Shown here: positions 16,148 to 24,766 of the stretch, in pieces
Position numbering within the stretch: position 1 is the first letter of the stretch
How the letters are laid out: each line of letters begins with the position of its first letter
Virus record (IMG/VR): IMGVR_UViG_3300009085_000028
Coordinates: 1-64,000 of that record
From: a virus
Length of the DNA: 64,000 nucleotides
Direction: 5' to 3' (one strand)
The notes under the pieces: model-generated
What the model was told of the DNA's origin: nothing
Databases searched by the model: none
The model's input: only the letters and a program-made list of their open reading frames with translations
Program-made: the position numbers and the translations under genes

Positions 16148-17233
16148 ATGCGTACTTTAGCATCTATTCAAAAAATTGTAGCTATTAATCCTATCCAAAA
16201 TGCAGATAAAATTGAAGTTGCTACTGTACTAGGATGGGAGTGTGTAATTGCCAAGAAAGATAATCTTAAAGTTGGTGACCTAGTAGTTTATATTGAAATT
16301 GATTCTATTGTACCAGATAAACCAGAATTTGAATTCTTGCGAGAACGTAAATTTAGGGTACGAACTATTAAACTTCGTGGTCAAGTTTCTCAAGGTTTAG
16401 TACTACCATTATCTGTATTACCAAATAAAACTTGGAAAGAAGGAGATGATGTTACTGATATTATTGGTGTAAAGAAATATGATCCAGAAGGGGAAGAAGA
16501 AGAAAAAATTGCAAAGGCTTTATCTTATAAAGAAGATAATAAAATTAAAAAGTATCTGCTACAAAATAAATGGTATCGTAAATTATTCTTGAAAAAGGAA
16601 TGGCGTGGTTGGCCTAAGTTTATTGCTAAAACGGATGAAACGCGTATCCAAAATTTTCCAAATTATTATGATAGGTGGAATGATCGTTTATTTAGTGTAA
16701 CAGAAAAATTAGATGGGCAATCTGCAACTTATTTTTTAGTTAAAGATGGATTTTTTATTTTTACTAAATATCATTTTGGTGTTTGTAGTCGTAATATGCG
16801 TAGAGGTAAACCAGATAATAGTAGTTATTGGGAGGTTGCTAAGAAATATAATATTGAATCTATTCTACGAGGTCTAATTAATAATCACAAGTTTGTTGCA
16901 ATTCAAGGTGAAATTGTAGGCCCAAGGATTCAAGGAAATAAATATGGATTAAATGAAAATCAATTCTTTGTATTCAATCTTATTTATCCAGGTACTTCTT
17001 ATCCTATCGTTAGTGGTCTAGCAAAAAATATTCTAGAAAAAGAAGGATTAAATTTCGTACCAGTTTTAGATCAAGTATTTGAATTACTTCCTACTATGCA
17101 AGAAATGGTAGAATATTCTAAAGGTAGATCTGTAATTAATCCTGATGTTACTAGGGAAGGAATTGTAATGCGTTCTGGTGGAATTAGTTTCAAAGTTATT
17201 AATCCTGATTTTCTTTTGGAGCATGGTCTATAA
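16148..17233 (+). CDS. Rnl5-type RNA ligase (DraRnl-like), 361 aa
   Basis: N-terminal OB-fold-like region (about 1-110) followed by a nucleotidyltransferase domain: motif I EKLDGQSA with the nucleophile Lys187, a motif III-like FFVFNLIY, motif IV EGIVMRS and motif V SFKVIN. The order, with the OB fold first, is that of the Deinococcus DRB0094 RNA ligase group, which seals nicked RNA in duplexes. It should repair cleaved RNA; a natural target is anticodon-nicked tRNA or the tRNA-like RNAs of this phage (inference). AAGGAGG upstream. Confidence 0.85.
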   Translation: MRTLASIQKIVAINPIQNADKIEVATVLGWECVIAKKDNLKVGDLVVYIEIDSIVPDKPEFEFLRERKFRVRTIKLRGQVSQGLVLPLSVLPNKTWKEGDDVTDIIGVKKYDPEGEEEEKIAKALSYKEDNKIKKYLLQNKWYRKLFLKKEWRGWPKFIAKTDETRIQNFPNYYDRWNDRLFSVTEKLDGQSATYFLVKDGFFIFTKYHFGVCSRNMRRGKPDNSSYWEVAKKYNIESILRGLINNHKFVAIQGEIVGPRIQGNKYGLNENQFFVFNLIYPGTSYPIVSGLAKNILEKEGLNFVPVLDQVFELLPTMQEMVEYSKGRSVINPDVTREGIVMRSGGISFKVINPDFLLEHGL

Positions 17234-17247
17234 AAGGAGATTATAAA

Positions 17248-17955
17248 ATGAAAATCGTAAATAAAATTGGATTAGAATTTGAATATTTTCTTGTTAATCC
17301 TAAGACTAATACACTGGTTATTCCAGAATTATATGATTTGGAATGTGATGATTTTATTCTATTGGGGGAAGTTAGACCTGATCCAGGAATTTCTACTTCA
17401 GAAGTAATCGGTAATTTTTATAAAGCACTAATAAGAACTAGGAAACTTGTAGCAGAAGATAAACTGGTAATGGATTTTTCAGGAGTAAAAGAAATTACTC
17501 CACAATTTAAAGCAGAAATTCTACGCAAGATTGGAACAAAAGAAATAGCACATGCAAAGAATATATATAAAACAGATATTCTTAATCTATCAGACGATGT
17601 TGTAGAAGATGGTAGAGTTATTACTTGTTATGTTTCCACAGGTTTGCATGTACATTTTTCTAGATCAGCAGAAGAAGAATGGGTAGATAAAGATAATAGA
17701 AAACAATCTTCAAAAATTAATCTTCTTACTACGTCACAAATGTTTTCTATTATCCGGTCTATGGATAAGAATATTCTACCTAAACATAATCTTGGCGTAA
17801 ACTTAAAGTATAGAAATCCTGGATTTTATGAATTGAAATCTCATGGGGGTTTTGAATATAGAAGTTTACCTATGTACAGTAACTTCCTAAACCTAGAAGA
17901 ATTGGAAAGTTTAGTAGATTATTCTTTTGGTCTTCTAAAAAAGCTAGATAAATAG
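17248..17955 (+). CDS. Third amidoligase-like (GCS-fold) protein, 235 aa
   Basis: GLEFEYF at 8-14, GLHVHFS at 132-138 and a late GGFEYRSLPM strand match the N-terminal Glu, His and basic-residue signatures of the GCS-like amidoligases. It is shorter than its paralogues at 5000 and 10117 and may be a minimal version. It is the last gene of the operon, before the bidirectional terminator. Confidence 0.75.
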   Translation: MKIVNKIGLEFEYFLVNPKTNTLVIPELYDLECDDFILLGEVRPDPGISTSEVIGNFYKALIRTRKLVAEDKLVMDFSGVKEITPQFKAEILRKIGTKEIAHAKNIYKTDILNLSDDVVEDGRVITCYVSTGLHVHFSRSAEEEWVDKDNRKQSSKINLLTTSQMFSIIRSMDKNILPKHNLGVNLKYRNPGFYELKSHGGFEYRSLPMYSNFLNLEELESLVDYSFGLLKKLDK

Positions 17956-17961
17956 TTAAAT

Positions 17962-17996
17962 AAAAAACCCCGGAGGAAAACTCCGGGGTTTTTTTG
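17962..17996. terminator. Bidirectional terminator between convergent operons
   Basis: CCCCGGAG/CTCCGGGG stem (17968-17975 with 17981-17988), extended by A6 on the left and T7 on the right. It lies between the plus-strand operon ending at 17955 and the minus-strand operon ending at 18029, and the flanking A and T tracts let it work in both directions. Confidence 0.9.
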
Positions 17997-18028
17997 TTTA
18001 ATTTTACGGCAAAAAATTTTCGCAATTT

Positions 18029-18472
18029 TCAAGCAGTAAATTCTGGAATTATACGAACAATTAAACTTTTATATCTGAACTTTAGGCAGAGAAGATCAAT
18101 GTCCGGCGGTACTATGGGTAAAGTAAATACTTCTATTTGATCTAATCCAGCAATATATCCAGGATGATATTCACCCAGAGTAGATTCTAAATAGCCAAAG
18201 AATTTTACGAACCAAATACAATATTCTTCTTGTTCTTCTGGACAATTTAATATTGATATTTCACCACCTAGTATTCCATATAATAAATCTAATCTTACAA
18301 TTCTTCGTATAACTTGTTCAAATAATTCTGGATCATCCTGGTAATATACTTCTAAATTATCTGAAGTATAATCCCTCAATGCCCATAGCTCTTTTAGTAG
18401 TTCTAAATTATTGTTAGTAATGGCGAATTCGTTGCATTGGAAAAATTTGGAATTTGTATTTATCTCTGTCAT
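18029..18472 (-). CDS. Hypothetical protein, 147 aa
   Basis: ATG overlaps the ribonucleotide reductase stop (ATGA). Helical, acidic; contains DIDLLCLKFRYKSL near the end. Its position after the reductase suggests a link to nucleotide metabolism, but no family is recognised and it lacks a thioredoxin or NrdR signature. Confidence 0.6.
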   Translation of the reverse strand: MTEINTNSKFFQCNEFAITNNNLELLKELWALRDYTSDNLEVYYQDDPELFEQVIRRIVRLDLLYGILGGEISILNCPEEQEEYCIWFVKFFGYLESTLGEYHPGYIAGLDQIEVFTLPIVPPDIDLLCLKFRYKSLIVRIIPEFTA

Positions 18473-20445
18473 ATTGCACACGAATCATTTGAGCAGTACT
18501 TCTCTCCCAAACTTTCTTGGGAAAAGGAATGTGAGAAATCCAAGGGTAGTAAATTCTTTGACATTTCTTCATATCTCTCCTTGGTAATTTCCTCATAAGG
18601 CATTTGAGGATAAGCACCATAAGAAATCTTTGGTAGAAAACTTACTGCCTTTAATTTGAATTGGAAATAATTCAAAGCATTAGCAATATCTTTACCTTCT
18701 TTTTCTGGATCAAATGTTACGGTAACTGAGACTGAATTATCTGCCCAATTTTCCTGTGCAAATGCAGCTAAAGATAATTGTTCCCACATAGATACTTCTT
18801 TTAGTGTTCGGATATGTTCTCCTAGACATACTGGAAATTCTACTACTACCGTTGAATCTTCTTGTCCTACTGCTGGTTCTACATGAAAACCTGCGTTCAA
18901 TAAACTTTCTACATATTGAGAGTTCTTAGCAAGTCTAACTCTACGAATATAATATCTAGATTCAGGGAAATGAATTCCTGGTGTTACTCCTGCCAATAAT
19001 GATAATGTTCCTGATGGTTTTACTGTGGTAACTTTTATTGACTGTGGTACAGCAAACCACTCTGAATAAACTTTATCATAATACTTGGCTGTATTATATC
19101 CATGTTCCATCCATTCTCCTAGCTCCCTTATTCCATAATCTGAAACAAATTGTGCTATGCCCGTCATGGACAAACCAATTCTTCTATTTCTTAGCATTAC
19201 TCTATTTGTATCTTGCCAATGTGTATTGAGTAATGTAATTGTTTTAGCAAATAAATAAGCATACTTGATTGTTGTTTTAAAGTCTTCTATTGTTCCGTGA
19301 TTAGTTGGGAATAGTTCCACTAAATTACACAATTCACCAGACTCTAAAGTAATTTCTCCGCAAGGATTTAGACCACGTACTCTGCGATCCTTATGGTCTT
19401 TCTCGTCCTCTCGCATTCTGCTATAAAGGCGAGCATTGTTTACCCAAAAAATTCCAGGTTCCCCATTTTTCTGGATACGTTCTGCTATGTCTGTGTAGTC
19501 CATACCTACATCAGCAAATACAGAATTATTAGATGCCCACCCATACTCCATGCGGTCAGGGTTCTTTTCGTAATCCTTTAAATCTAGGAATGATTTATCA
19601 TTAAAACCAAGAATTATCTCAGCAGATCTTCTAACATTCCCGGCTATAACTGCTCTACCAATAAGATTAAATATATCAGTAATATCTCTGGCGTCTAGCG
19701 TACTGCCAGTTTTATTTTGTAAAATCTTCTCTACTCTTTCATGTAAATCTTTCAATGGAGCCGGACCAGATGCGGTACCTCCAAATGTTTTTATTGGTTC
19801 TCCCTCTGGCCTAACTAAACTATAATCAAATTCTAATCGTTCCCTACCATGCACATAATTATTAATTAGTGTATATAAACTATGAACCCAACCTTCTCTA
19901 CTATCATCAACTACGTAGGATACCTCTTTTGAATTAGTACCTTTTATTTTTACAGAACCGGCACCTAATACATCAGCACCAACACCAACACCGCACATTA
20001 GAAAATCCATTGCATTAGCGAATACTTTTCCTGGATCTTCTTCCATATCAATTGTACTTAGGAAAGAACAATTATATAATGCCTCTGCTAATCCCTTTTC
20101 CATAATTACAGGAGAACCCATTGCCCATAAACTTCTTCCTGCCGGTAACATTTTAAAATTAAAGATCCGATCATACATTTCTTGTGCAGATCTTTGTGCT
20201 TTACCCTGTTGCCATCCTAAACCAAAATCTTCTATGTGTTGTTTTTGGATAGAATAAATTCCCTCTACTACCCTTCTAACTGTTTCCCACCATGTTTCAT
20301 TTTTACCATCTGGCTTTATTCTACTGTAAGTTCTCATAAAAACAAATTCACCTAAACCATTGAAACCAAACGGTGGCTTTTCATTTATATATTTACTAAT
20401 AAACATTTCTGATAGTTTAAATTCTTGCTTGATTGGGAATTGCAT
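18469..20445 (-). CDS. nrdJ: Adenosylcobalamin-dependent ribonucleotide reductase (class II), 658 aa
   Basis: Reduces ribonucleotides to deoxyribonucleotides using a B12-derived thiyl radical. Visible features are NCSFLSTI (first redox Cys), the NPCGEITLESGELCNLVEL active-site loop with radical and second redox Cys, PSGTLSLLAGVTPG, and a C-terminal CSNDSC pair. Size and lack of an iron-binding small subunit fit the monomeric triphosphate-reductase branch (Lactobacillus leichmannii type). It works in oxic or anoxic cells but needs host cobalamin. Tail of the replication operon, with ThyX, dUTPase and dNMP kinase upstream. Confidence 0.93.
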   Translation of the reverse strand: MQFPIKQEFKLSEMFISKYINEKPPFGFNGLGEFVFMRTYSRIKPDGKNETWWETVRRVVEGIYSIQKQHIEDFGLGWQQGKAQRSAQEMYDRIFNFKMLPAGRSLWAMGSPVIMEKGLAEALYNCSFLSTIDMEEDPGKVFANAMDFLMCGVGVGADVLGAGSVKIKGTNSKEVSYVVDDSREGWVHSLYTLINNYVHGRERLEFDYSLVRPEGEPIKTFGGTASGPAPLKDLHERVEKILQNKTGSTLDARDITDIFNLIGRAVIAGNVRRSAEIILGFNDKSFLDLKDYEKNPDRMEYGWASNNSVFADVGMDYTDIAERIQKNGEPGIFWVNNARLYSRMREDEKDHKDRRVRGLNPCGEITLESGELCNLVELFPTNHGTIEDFKTTIKYAYLFAKTITLLNTHWQDTNRVMLRNRRIGLSMTGIAQFVSDYGIRELGEWMEHGYNTAKYYDKVYSEWFAVPQSIKVTTVKPSGTLSLLAGVTPGIHFPESRYYIRRVRLAKNSQYVESLLNAGFHVEPAVGQEDSTVVVEFPVCLGEHIRTLKEVSMWEQLSLAAFAQENWADNSVSVTVTFDPEKEGKDIANALNYFQFKLKAVSFLPKISYGAYPQMPYEEITKERYEEMSKNLLPLDFSHSFSQESLGEKYCSNDSCAI

Positions 20446-20478
20446 TCTACTGATCTCCTAAAATAAATTTCTCTTTCA

Positions 20479-20757
20479 TTAAAATACCTCGATGACTTTT
20501 CCTTGTTCAATGCTGTATTCTGAAACTAGAACTTCATAGCTGGTCTGCTTCCCAATTCTAAAGTAATCTACCTGGAAGAATAAAGCAATGTTTGTGTTGT
20601 CACCGTAATCGAAGTAAAAATTAATTAGATTGGATTGTCTACCAACAGCACAGTAACTATTTATAAAAGCCCTGGCCGCAGATTCTAGATCATTTTCAAA
20701 CACAACATAGTGTGCAGGATCTTCTGGAAACTTTTCAGAAAAAATAAATAAGCGCAT
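20479..20757 (-). CDS. Hypothetical protein, 92 aa
   Basis: Start set at the ATG with GGAGG five bases upstream (MRLFIFSEKF); a longer frame has no ribosome site. Alpha/beta, soluble. Sits between a methyltransferase and the reductase. Unknown. Confidence 0.6.
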   Translation of the reverse strand: MRLFIFSEKFPEDPAHYVVFENDLESAARAFINSYCAVGRQSNLINFYFDYGDNTNIALFFQVDYFRIGKQTSYEVLVSEYSIEQGKVIEVF

Positions 20758-20758
20758 G

Positions 20759-21280
20759 TTATCCTCCATAGTTATCAATGATTACCCTGTAATATCCCCT
20801 GAAATATTCCGGAGGATAGTTTCCGATAAAGCTAAATAAAAATCTTAGCTCTGACTTATTAAATACTTTATTAAACATCTTGTGCATCGTATCATAATAC
20901 CCATCATTGTGTGGGATGCACCACTTCGGATTTGTATATGCAGTATTTCTAACTGTAAAGATTGCTTTCTTTTTTGTAAGGTCTAGTACACTACATATTG
21001 TATCAATCCTCCTATCAAATCCGGGAATAACATTTAACACATAAAAACAAGTTACATAATCGTATTTCTTAGTAGGATACTCTGGAAAGAAATGTGGATC
21101 GTACCTATCACATTCATAACCTAATGATCTAAGATAGTCTGTATCCTCGCCAAATCCACAACCAAAGTCTAAAAATGTTTCTGTAATCGCGGGTCTATAG
21201 GAATTCAAAAAATCCAGGATACAGCGGGATGGCCCATTTCTTCTTCTAGCAGTATTAGATGAAACAATATCCACTGTCAC
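20759..21280 (-). CDS. SAM-dependent methyltransferase, 173 aa
   Basis: Rossmann-type motif I ETFLDFGCGFGEDT and a motif II acidic strand (YDPHF), followed by YDYVTCFYVLNV. I place the start at a GTG behind AAAGGAGATAT; this overlaps the preceding gene by 26 bases. Target unknown; its neighbours are the PAPS-reductase-like enzyme and ribonucleotide reductase, so a nucleotide, DNA or small-molecule substrate is possible. Confidence 0.7.
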   Translation of the reverse strand: MTVDIVSSNTARRRNGPSRCILDFLNSYRPAITETFLDFGCGFGEDTDYLRSLGYECDRYDPHFFPEYPTKKYDYVTCFYVLNVIPGFDRRIDTICSVLDLTKKKAIFTVRNTAYTNPKWCIPHNDGYYDTMHKMFNKVFNKSELRFLFSFIGNYPPEYFRGYYRVIIDNYGG

Positions 21281-22085
21281 ACATATCTCCTTTCGGATCT
21301 TCCTTGATATACTTATCAAAGTCAGCGGTTTCTAAAGGCTCTTTCTTTGAGAATAAATATAGCTGTTCATTAAACCCACGCTGTATCATTCTTTCTGGTG
21401 GAGTGCGGATCTTATTATCAAATTCTACAGCCTGTTGAAATTCATCTGGACTTCTTTCTTTTAGATCCTTCCAGCGTACAGCAGAAGTATATGGGCAACC
21501 AATACAAGCGCTCTTAGGTGGAACTGGTAATCCTAATTCTTTTAGTAAACGAATACAATCCGATCTTGACATATTCATATCTACTAAAGGATATTCATTC
21601 TTTATCCAAGTTACATCAGCATCCGCCATTCTTTGTGCTTCATCTGTAGAAATACCTAGATACATATACACAGAATTTCTTTTTGTTCTACCGTGTCCAT
21701 CTTGTCTCAATCCAATAATCTCTCTTATCTTTCTACGGATTGGATCTATTTTATAATGTACAGTACATTGTCTGCGTAAAGGAGCGCCACCAGAACCGTA
21801 CCATAAAGGTAGGTCAGAATGATCTCTATCTTTGTCTGTTCTAATATTTCCAGCGGTTACTTTATAAACATTTATATCACGTTCTACGAACCATTTTGAA
21901 TACCAATCAAACACTTGATAAGTTTCTTTATGTTCCCACTGAGGATCAGCAAAGATTAATCCATCAACCTTTCTTATTTTTCCTATTGCAGATAATACAC
22001 CCAATGTAGTAGACTGAACTCCTAAACCCCAGGAAATAAAATACCTGGGGTTCTTTTCCTCAGTCAATGTATATACCTTTCTCAC
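21255..22085 (-). CDS. PAPS-reductase-like ATP pyrophosphatase, 276 aa
   Basis: A variant PP-loop (SWGLGVQSTTL, about 18-28) and the downstream LRRQCTVHYKIDPIRR and KSACIGCPY cysteine motifs place it in the phosphoadenosine-phosphosulfate-reductase-like family common in phages. True assimilatory reductases use a C-terminal ECGLH that is absent here. Relatives activate substrates by adenylation and often move sulfur, as in DNA phosphorothioation (DndC) or tRNA thiolation. No Dnd partners are visible. Start is GTG, overlapping the TGA of the previous gene. Confidence 0.75.
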   Translation of the reverse strand: MRKVYTLTEEKNPRYFISWGLGVQSTTLGVLSAIGKIRKVDGLIFADPQWEHKETYQVFDWYSKWFVERDINVYKVTAGNIRTDKDRDHSDLPLWYGSGGAPLRRQCTVHYKIDPIRRKIREIIGLRQDGHGRTKRNSVYMYLGISTDEAQRMADADVTWIKNEYPLVDMNMSRSDCIRLLKELGLPVPPKSACIGCPYTSAVRWKDLKERSPDEFQQAVEFDNKIRTPPERMIQRGFNEQLYLFSKKEPLETADFDKYIKEDPKGDMCDSGYCFI

Positions 22086-22249
22086 CCCGTACCTACTTTG
22101 GTTCTGGTATAACCATACCTTTCAGTAGCCCCGCAAATGTAGCAGAAACGCACATACCAAGACTCATGGTATACTCCGTCTGAATATTCTACGTATTGGT
22201 ATTCTTGTTGCCAAGGTGACCAGTTATGTTGGTGTTGATCTGTCGACAT
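22082..22249 (-). CDS. Small Cys/Trp-rich protein, 55 aa
   Basis: Frame fills the gap between two genes: begins MSTDQHQHNWSPWQQEYQY and contains FCYICGATERYGYTRT, a one-knuckle zinc-like motif with upstream histidines. It overlaps the upstream gene by 26 bases and the downstream GTG. GGAG is 13 bases before the ATG, a little far. Confidence 0.5.
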   Translation of the reverse strand: MSTDQHQHNWSPWQQEYQYVEYSDGVYHESWYVRFCYICGATERYGYTRTKVGTG

Positions 22250-22949
22250 AATTATTTTTAAACTCCATTATAGAACTATATAAATCCCTTGCTAATTTAA
22301 CAGTTGATTGTCTAGCTACGGATACTGGAACTTCAATTTGTATAGCCGCCGTATTACCACTCATATGGCTTTCAATATTGTAACCACCGTTGAAGTAAAT
22401 GGCATTATCTTTTGGGCTATGAATTTTATAACCTTTAGCTTCTAGCGTATTCTTTAGACTATGTTCACCAAAAACTAAATCATATAAGCTATGATTTTCT
22501 TCAACAGCTACAATAGAAGAACCAGCGGATGTAATGGACCTATTCATTAATTTGTTATAAGATTCGTTTTGAATATCATAGCCAAGATGAAATTCATCAC
22601 TATCATTATGAGAATGAATATCTATGTAAAGAGTTTTGCTATTTGCCCCACTAGTAGTACAATAAGTATCTAATAAATTATGCCAGGTATACCATAACTC
22701 TTTTGCTTGTGGATTACCTTGCGCACCCATCTCAACATCTCTGTTGAAGTCCACCCTGCTTCTATGTATCTCAGAAATAATATAATACATTCCATATCTT
22801 ATCATATATGTAGCAATAGAGTAACTGTAAGTATCTCTAACTGTTCTACCATACTTTCTAAATGGAATATCTTTTGGTCGTTTAGACCCGCCATGTGGGG
22901 CAGTAATAACTAAATTATAACTACCAGTTCCGCTAAGTAAATAATTCAT
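22224..22949 (-). CDS. N-formylglutamate-amidohydrolase-like metal hydrolase, 241 aa
   Basis: VITAPHGGSKRP near residue 11, SEIHRSRVDFNRD near 58 and DIHSHNDSDEF near 109 match the zinc ligands of the N-formylglutamate amidohydrolase family, which cleaves C-N amide bonds. Phage members are of unknown substrate. It could act on the same glutamyl chemistry as the amidoligase operon, or on peptidoglycan. The ATG overlaps the preceding TGA. Confidence 0.7.
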   Translation of the reverse strand: MNYLLSGTGSYNLVITAPHGGSKRPKDIPFRKYGRTVRDTYSYSIATYMIRYGMYYIISEIHRSRVDFNRDVEMGAQGNPQAKELWYTWHNLLDTYCTTSGANSKTLYIDIHSHNDSDEFHLGYDIQNESYNKLMNRSITSAGSSIVAVEENHSLYDLVFGEHSLKNTLEAKGYKIHSPKDNAIYFNGGYNIESHMSGNTAAIQIEVPVSVARQSTVKLARDLYSSIMEFKNNYVDRSTPT

Positions 22950-23578
22950 TTCAAGAACTCAAATATATATTGTGTATAATCTGGTGGGATAGCTTCTGCT
23001 AGTGACTTGCGTTTGGTCATCCAGGGACAATTCATAGCAATTCTCCATGCACCTAGATCACAAGTGGAGTCATACTTTCTTCTGCCTCCACCATTTCCAA
23101 ACACGCTGATTACCCTACCATCCCCCGCATGACCTTTGTGTGTAACATGCTTAGGCTGAGGTACTGTAAACCCATGTATCTCAAATACTCTATGTCGTCT
23201 AACAACGTATTGCTTATCCGCGCCATTAAACATGCCCATACAAAGCATTATATCTTTTCGTAATGGTGATCTAACAACATTCTCCAAAACAAACGGTTTC
23301 CCTGTAGCTAATAATCTCTGCCTAATAATGTCCACATAGTCTGGATATTCCTTTCCTGCCTGTCTCCATTGAGCAGTAGAATATGAATATGCCTGACAGG
23401 GTGGGCTAGCAAAGTAAGCATCATATCCATCTAATGAAACTGTACGAGCATCATCCTGATAGAACATAAAAGGATAATCAGGTTGGGGGTTTATATCCAC
23501 TCCCTCCACTGTATGACCCGCTAGAGAAATGCCCATAGATGCCCCACCAGCACCACAGAACAAATCTAATATCTTCAT
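22946..23578 (-). CDS. DNA C5-cytosine methyltransferase, 210 aa
   Basis: Motif I DLFCGAGGASMG (4-15), catalytic SPPCQAYS motif IV near 58-65, ENV motif VI near 98, and a QRRHRVF-like RRHRVFEI motif VIII. The protein is about 100 residues shorter than typical enzymes: the target-recognition region is minimal, so its sequence specificity may be unusual. No restriction nuclease is adjacent; a self-protective or regulatory role is likely. Confidence 0.82.
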   Translation of the reverse strand: MKILDLFCGAGGASMGISLAGHTVEGVDINPQPDYPFMFYQDDARTVSLDGYDAYFASPPCQAYSYSTAQWRQAGKEYPDYVDIIRQRLLATGKPFVLENVVRSPLRKDIMLCMGMFNGADKQYVVRRHRVFEIHGFTVPQPKHVTHKGHAGDGRVISVFGNGGGRRKYDSTCDLGAWRIAMNCPWMTKRKSLAEAIPPDYTQYIFEFLK

Positions 23579-24051
23579 TCTACGCTTTCAATACTAGCCA
23601 TAAAGGAGGCTTGCTTATACTGTGCCGTAATCCCGCCAGTATCCCCACGTTCAGATGCCTCTTGGTAAAGGCGATCTTTACCTGTCTGAAAAACTTTGGG
23701 TGTTTCAATTTTCTGAATAAGCATTTGTGCAATTGCTTGCCCTTGCTTGATTACAACACGATGATCAGTAGGATTAATAATCTTTACTAAGATCTCACCC
23801 TGATAACCAGCATCAATTACACCACCGCCAATAATGAAATCATACTTGCTCTTAGGCCATATTAGACCAACGTAACCCTTCTCAAGTTCAACATAAGCAC
23901 CTGTAGGAATGATAACTGCTTGGAACGGTTCAATAGCATACTGACTGTATCCAGGAGGTAGGTAGGCATATAAATCAATCCCGGCATCATCTTCGTGCTT
24001 TCTGCTAGGAAGTACTGCACCGTCTTCAATGGCTACTTTAATTTCTTTCAT
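23575..24051 (-). CDS. dut: dUTPase (trimeric), 158 aa
   Basis: Five dUTPase motifs in order: DAGIDLYA, a variant PKSKYD in place of PRSG, GVIDAGYQGEI, GQAIAQMLIQ and RGDTGG. The enzyme removes dUTP and supplies dUMP to ThyX. The altered motif 2 is worth noting but the serine is kept. ATG overlaps the TGA of the upstream gene. Confidence 0.88.
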   Translation of the reverse strand: MKEIKVAIEDGAVLPSRKHEDDAGIDLYAYLPPGYSQYAIEPFQAVIIPTGAYVELEKGYVGLIWPKSKYDFIIGGGVIDAGYQGEILVKIINPTDHRVVIKQGQAIAQMLIQKIETPKVFQTGKDRLYQEASERGDTGGITAQYKQASFMASIESVE

Positions 24052-24587
24052 AAAATCTCCTTTAATTGTAGAACACTATTAAGAACAACACAACGCTTTG
24101 AAAGATCTGGCAATGCAAATTCATTATAAGGCTGACGAATAACAATTGTATTTATATCAGCGTCTAATAATTCAATAACATTGTGTACTCTGTCTTCTAC
24201 CATTAGATGAATATCAACTGAGTTACATACAGCAGGCTTATCTTTTGTGAAGATAAGATTTCTTACATAAGGAAACTTATATCTGTTTAGCCAATTTCGT
24301 GTGGTGTCTGCAACCTGGACAGGGCGATTAGTAATATAATAAATAGAATATCTTCTTCCAATATTCTGCACCATTTCCACAAGTTCTTTACTAGGAACTT
24401 GGTTTCCGTAAAGGTGTCGTAGATTAACTAAATACTCCCAAAACTTTTTTGTTTTATATGTTGTATATATAGAAGACCAGAACTCGTGGAAATCTACGTC
24501 GAGGTCTTCATAAATTTGTAACTCTGTATAGACAGCGTTATGCCAATTATACAAAACCCCATCCAAATCCAAACCCAAGCGTTTCAT
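24048..24587 (-). CDS. HAD-family 5'-nucleotidase-like phosphatase, 179 aa
   Basis: HAD motif I GLDLDGVL (5-12), motif II ITNRP, motif III lysine in FTKDKP and motif IV VEDRVHN. The compact size and cap match 5'(3')-deoxyribonucleotidases, which dephosphorylate dNMPs. It fits in the nucleotide pool block. Confidence 0.78.
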   Translation of the reverse strand: MKRLGLDLDGVLYNWHNAVYTELQIYEDLDVDFHEFWSSIYTTYKTKKFWEYLVNLRHLYGNQVPSKELVEMVQNIGRRYSIYYITNRPVQVADTTRNWLNRYKFPYVRNLIFTKDKPAVCNSVDIHLMVEDRVHNVIELLDADINTIVIRQPYNEFALPDLSKRCVVLNSVLQLKEIL

Positions 24588-24766
24588 TTGTTTTCCTTCC
24601 TAATTAGTTTCTTTGTTCCATCTTCGTATTCAATTTCTACCGCGCCACACTTTACACAATCCCGTTGCCACCAAGATTCTTCATCATAGTGTGCATAAGA
24701 ATATGAGCAGAAATACCACTGTGACCACTTGTGTCTACAAAAGAATTCTTTAATTTTTTGTAACAT
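24584..24766 (-). CDS. Zinc-binding small protein, 60 aa
   Basis: ATG overlaps the ThyX TGA (TGATG) with GGAGG upstream. CRHKWSQW and CVKCGAVE supply a likely Cys/His zinc site. Function unknown. Confidence 0.6.
   Translation of the reverse strand: MLQKIKEFFCRHKWSQWYFCSYSYAHYDEESWWQRDCVKCGAVEIEYEDGTKKLIRKENK

Noticed and set aside
18414-18620. Minus-strand frame of 68 codons
   Set aside because: Overlaps the end of the ribonucleotide reductase and the start of the 18029 gene in another frame.
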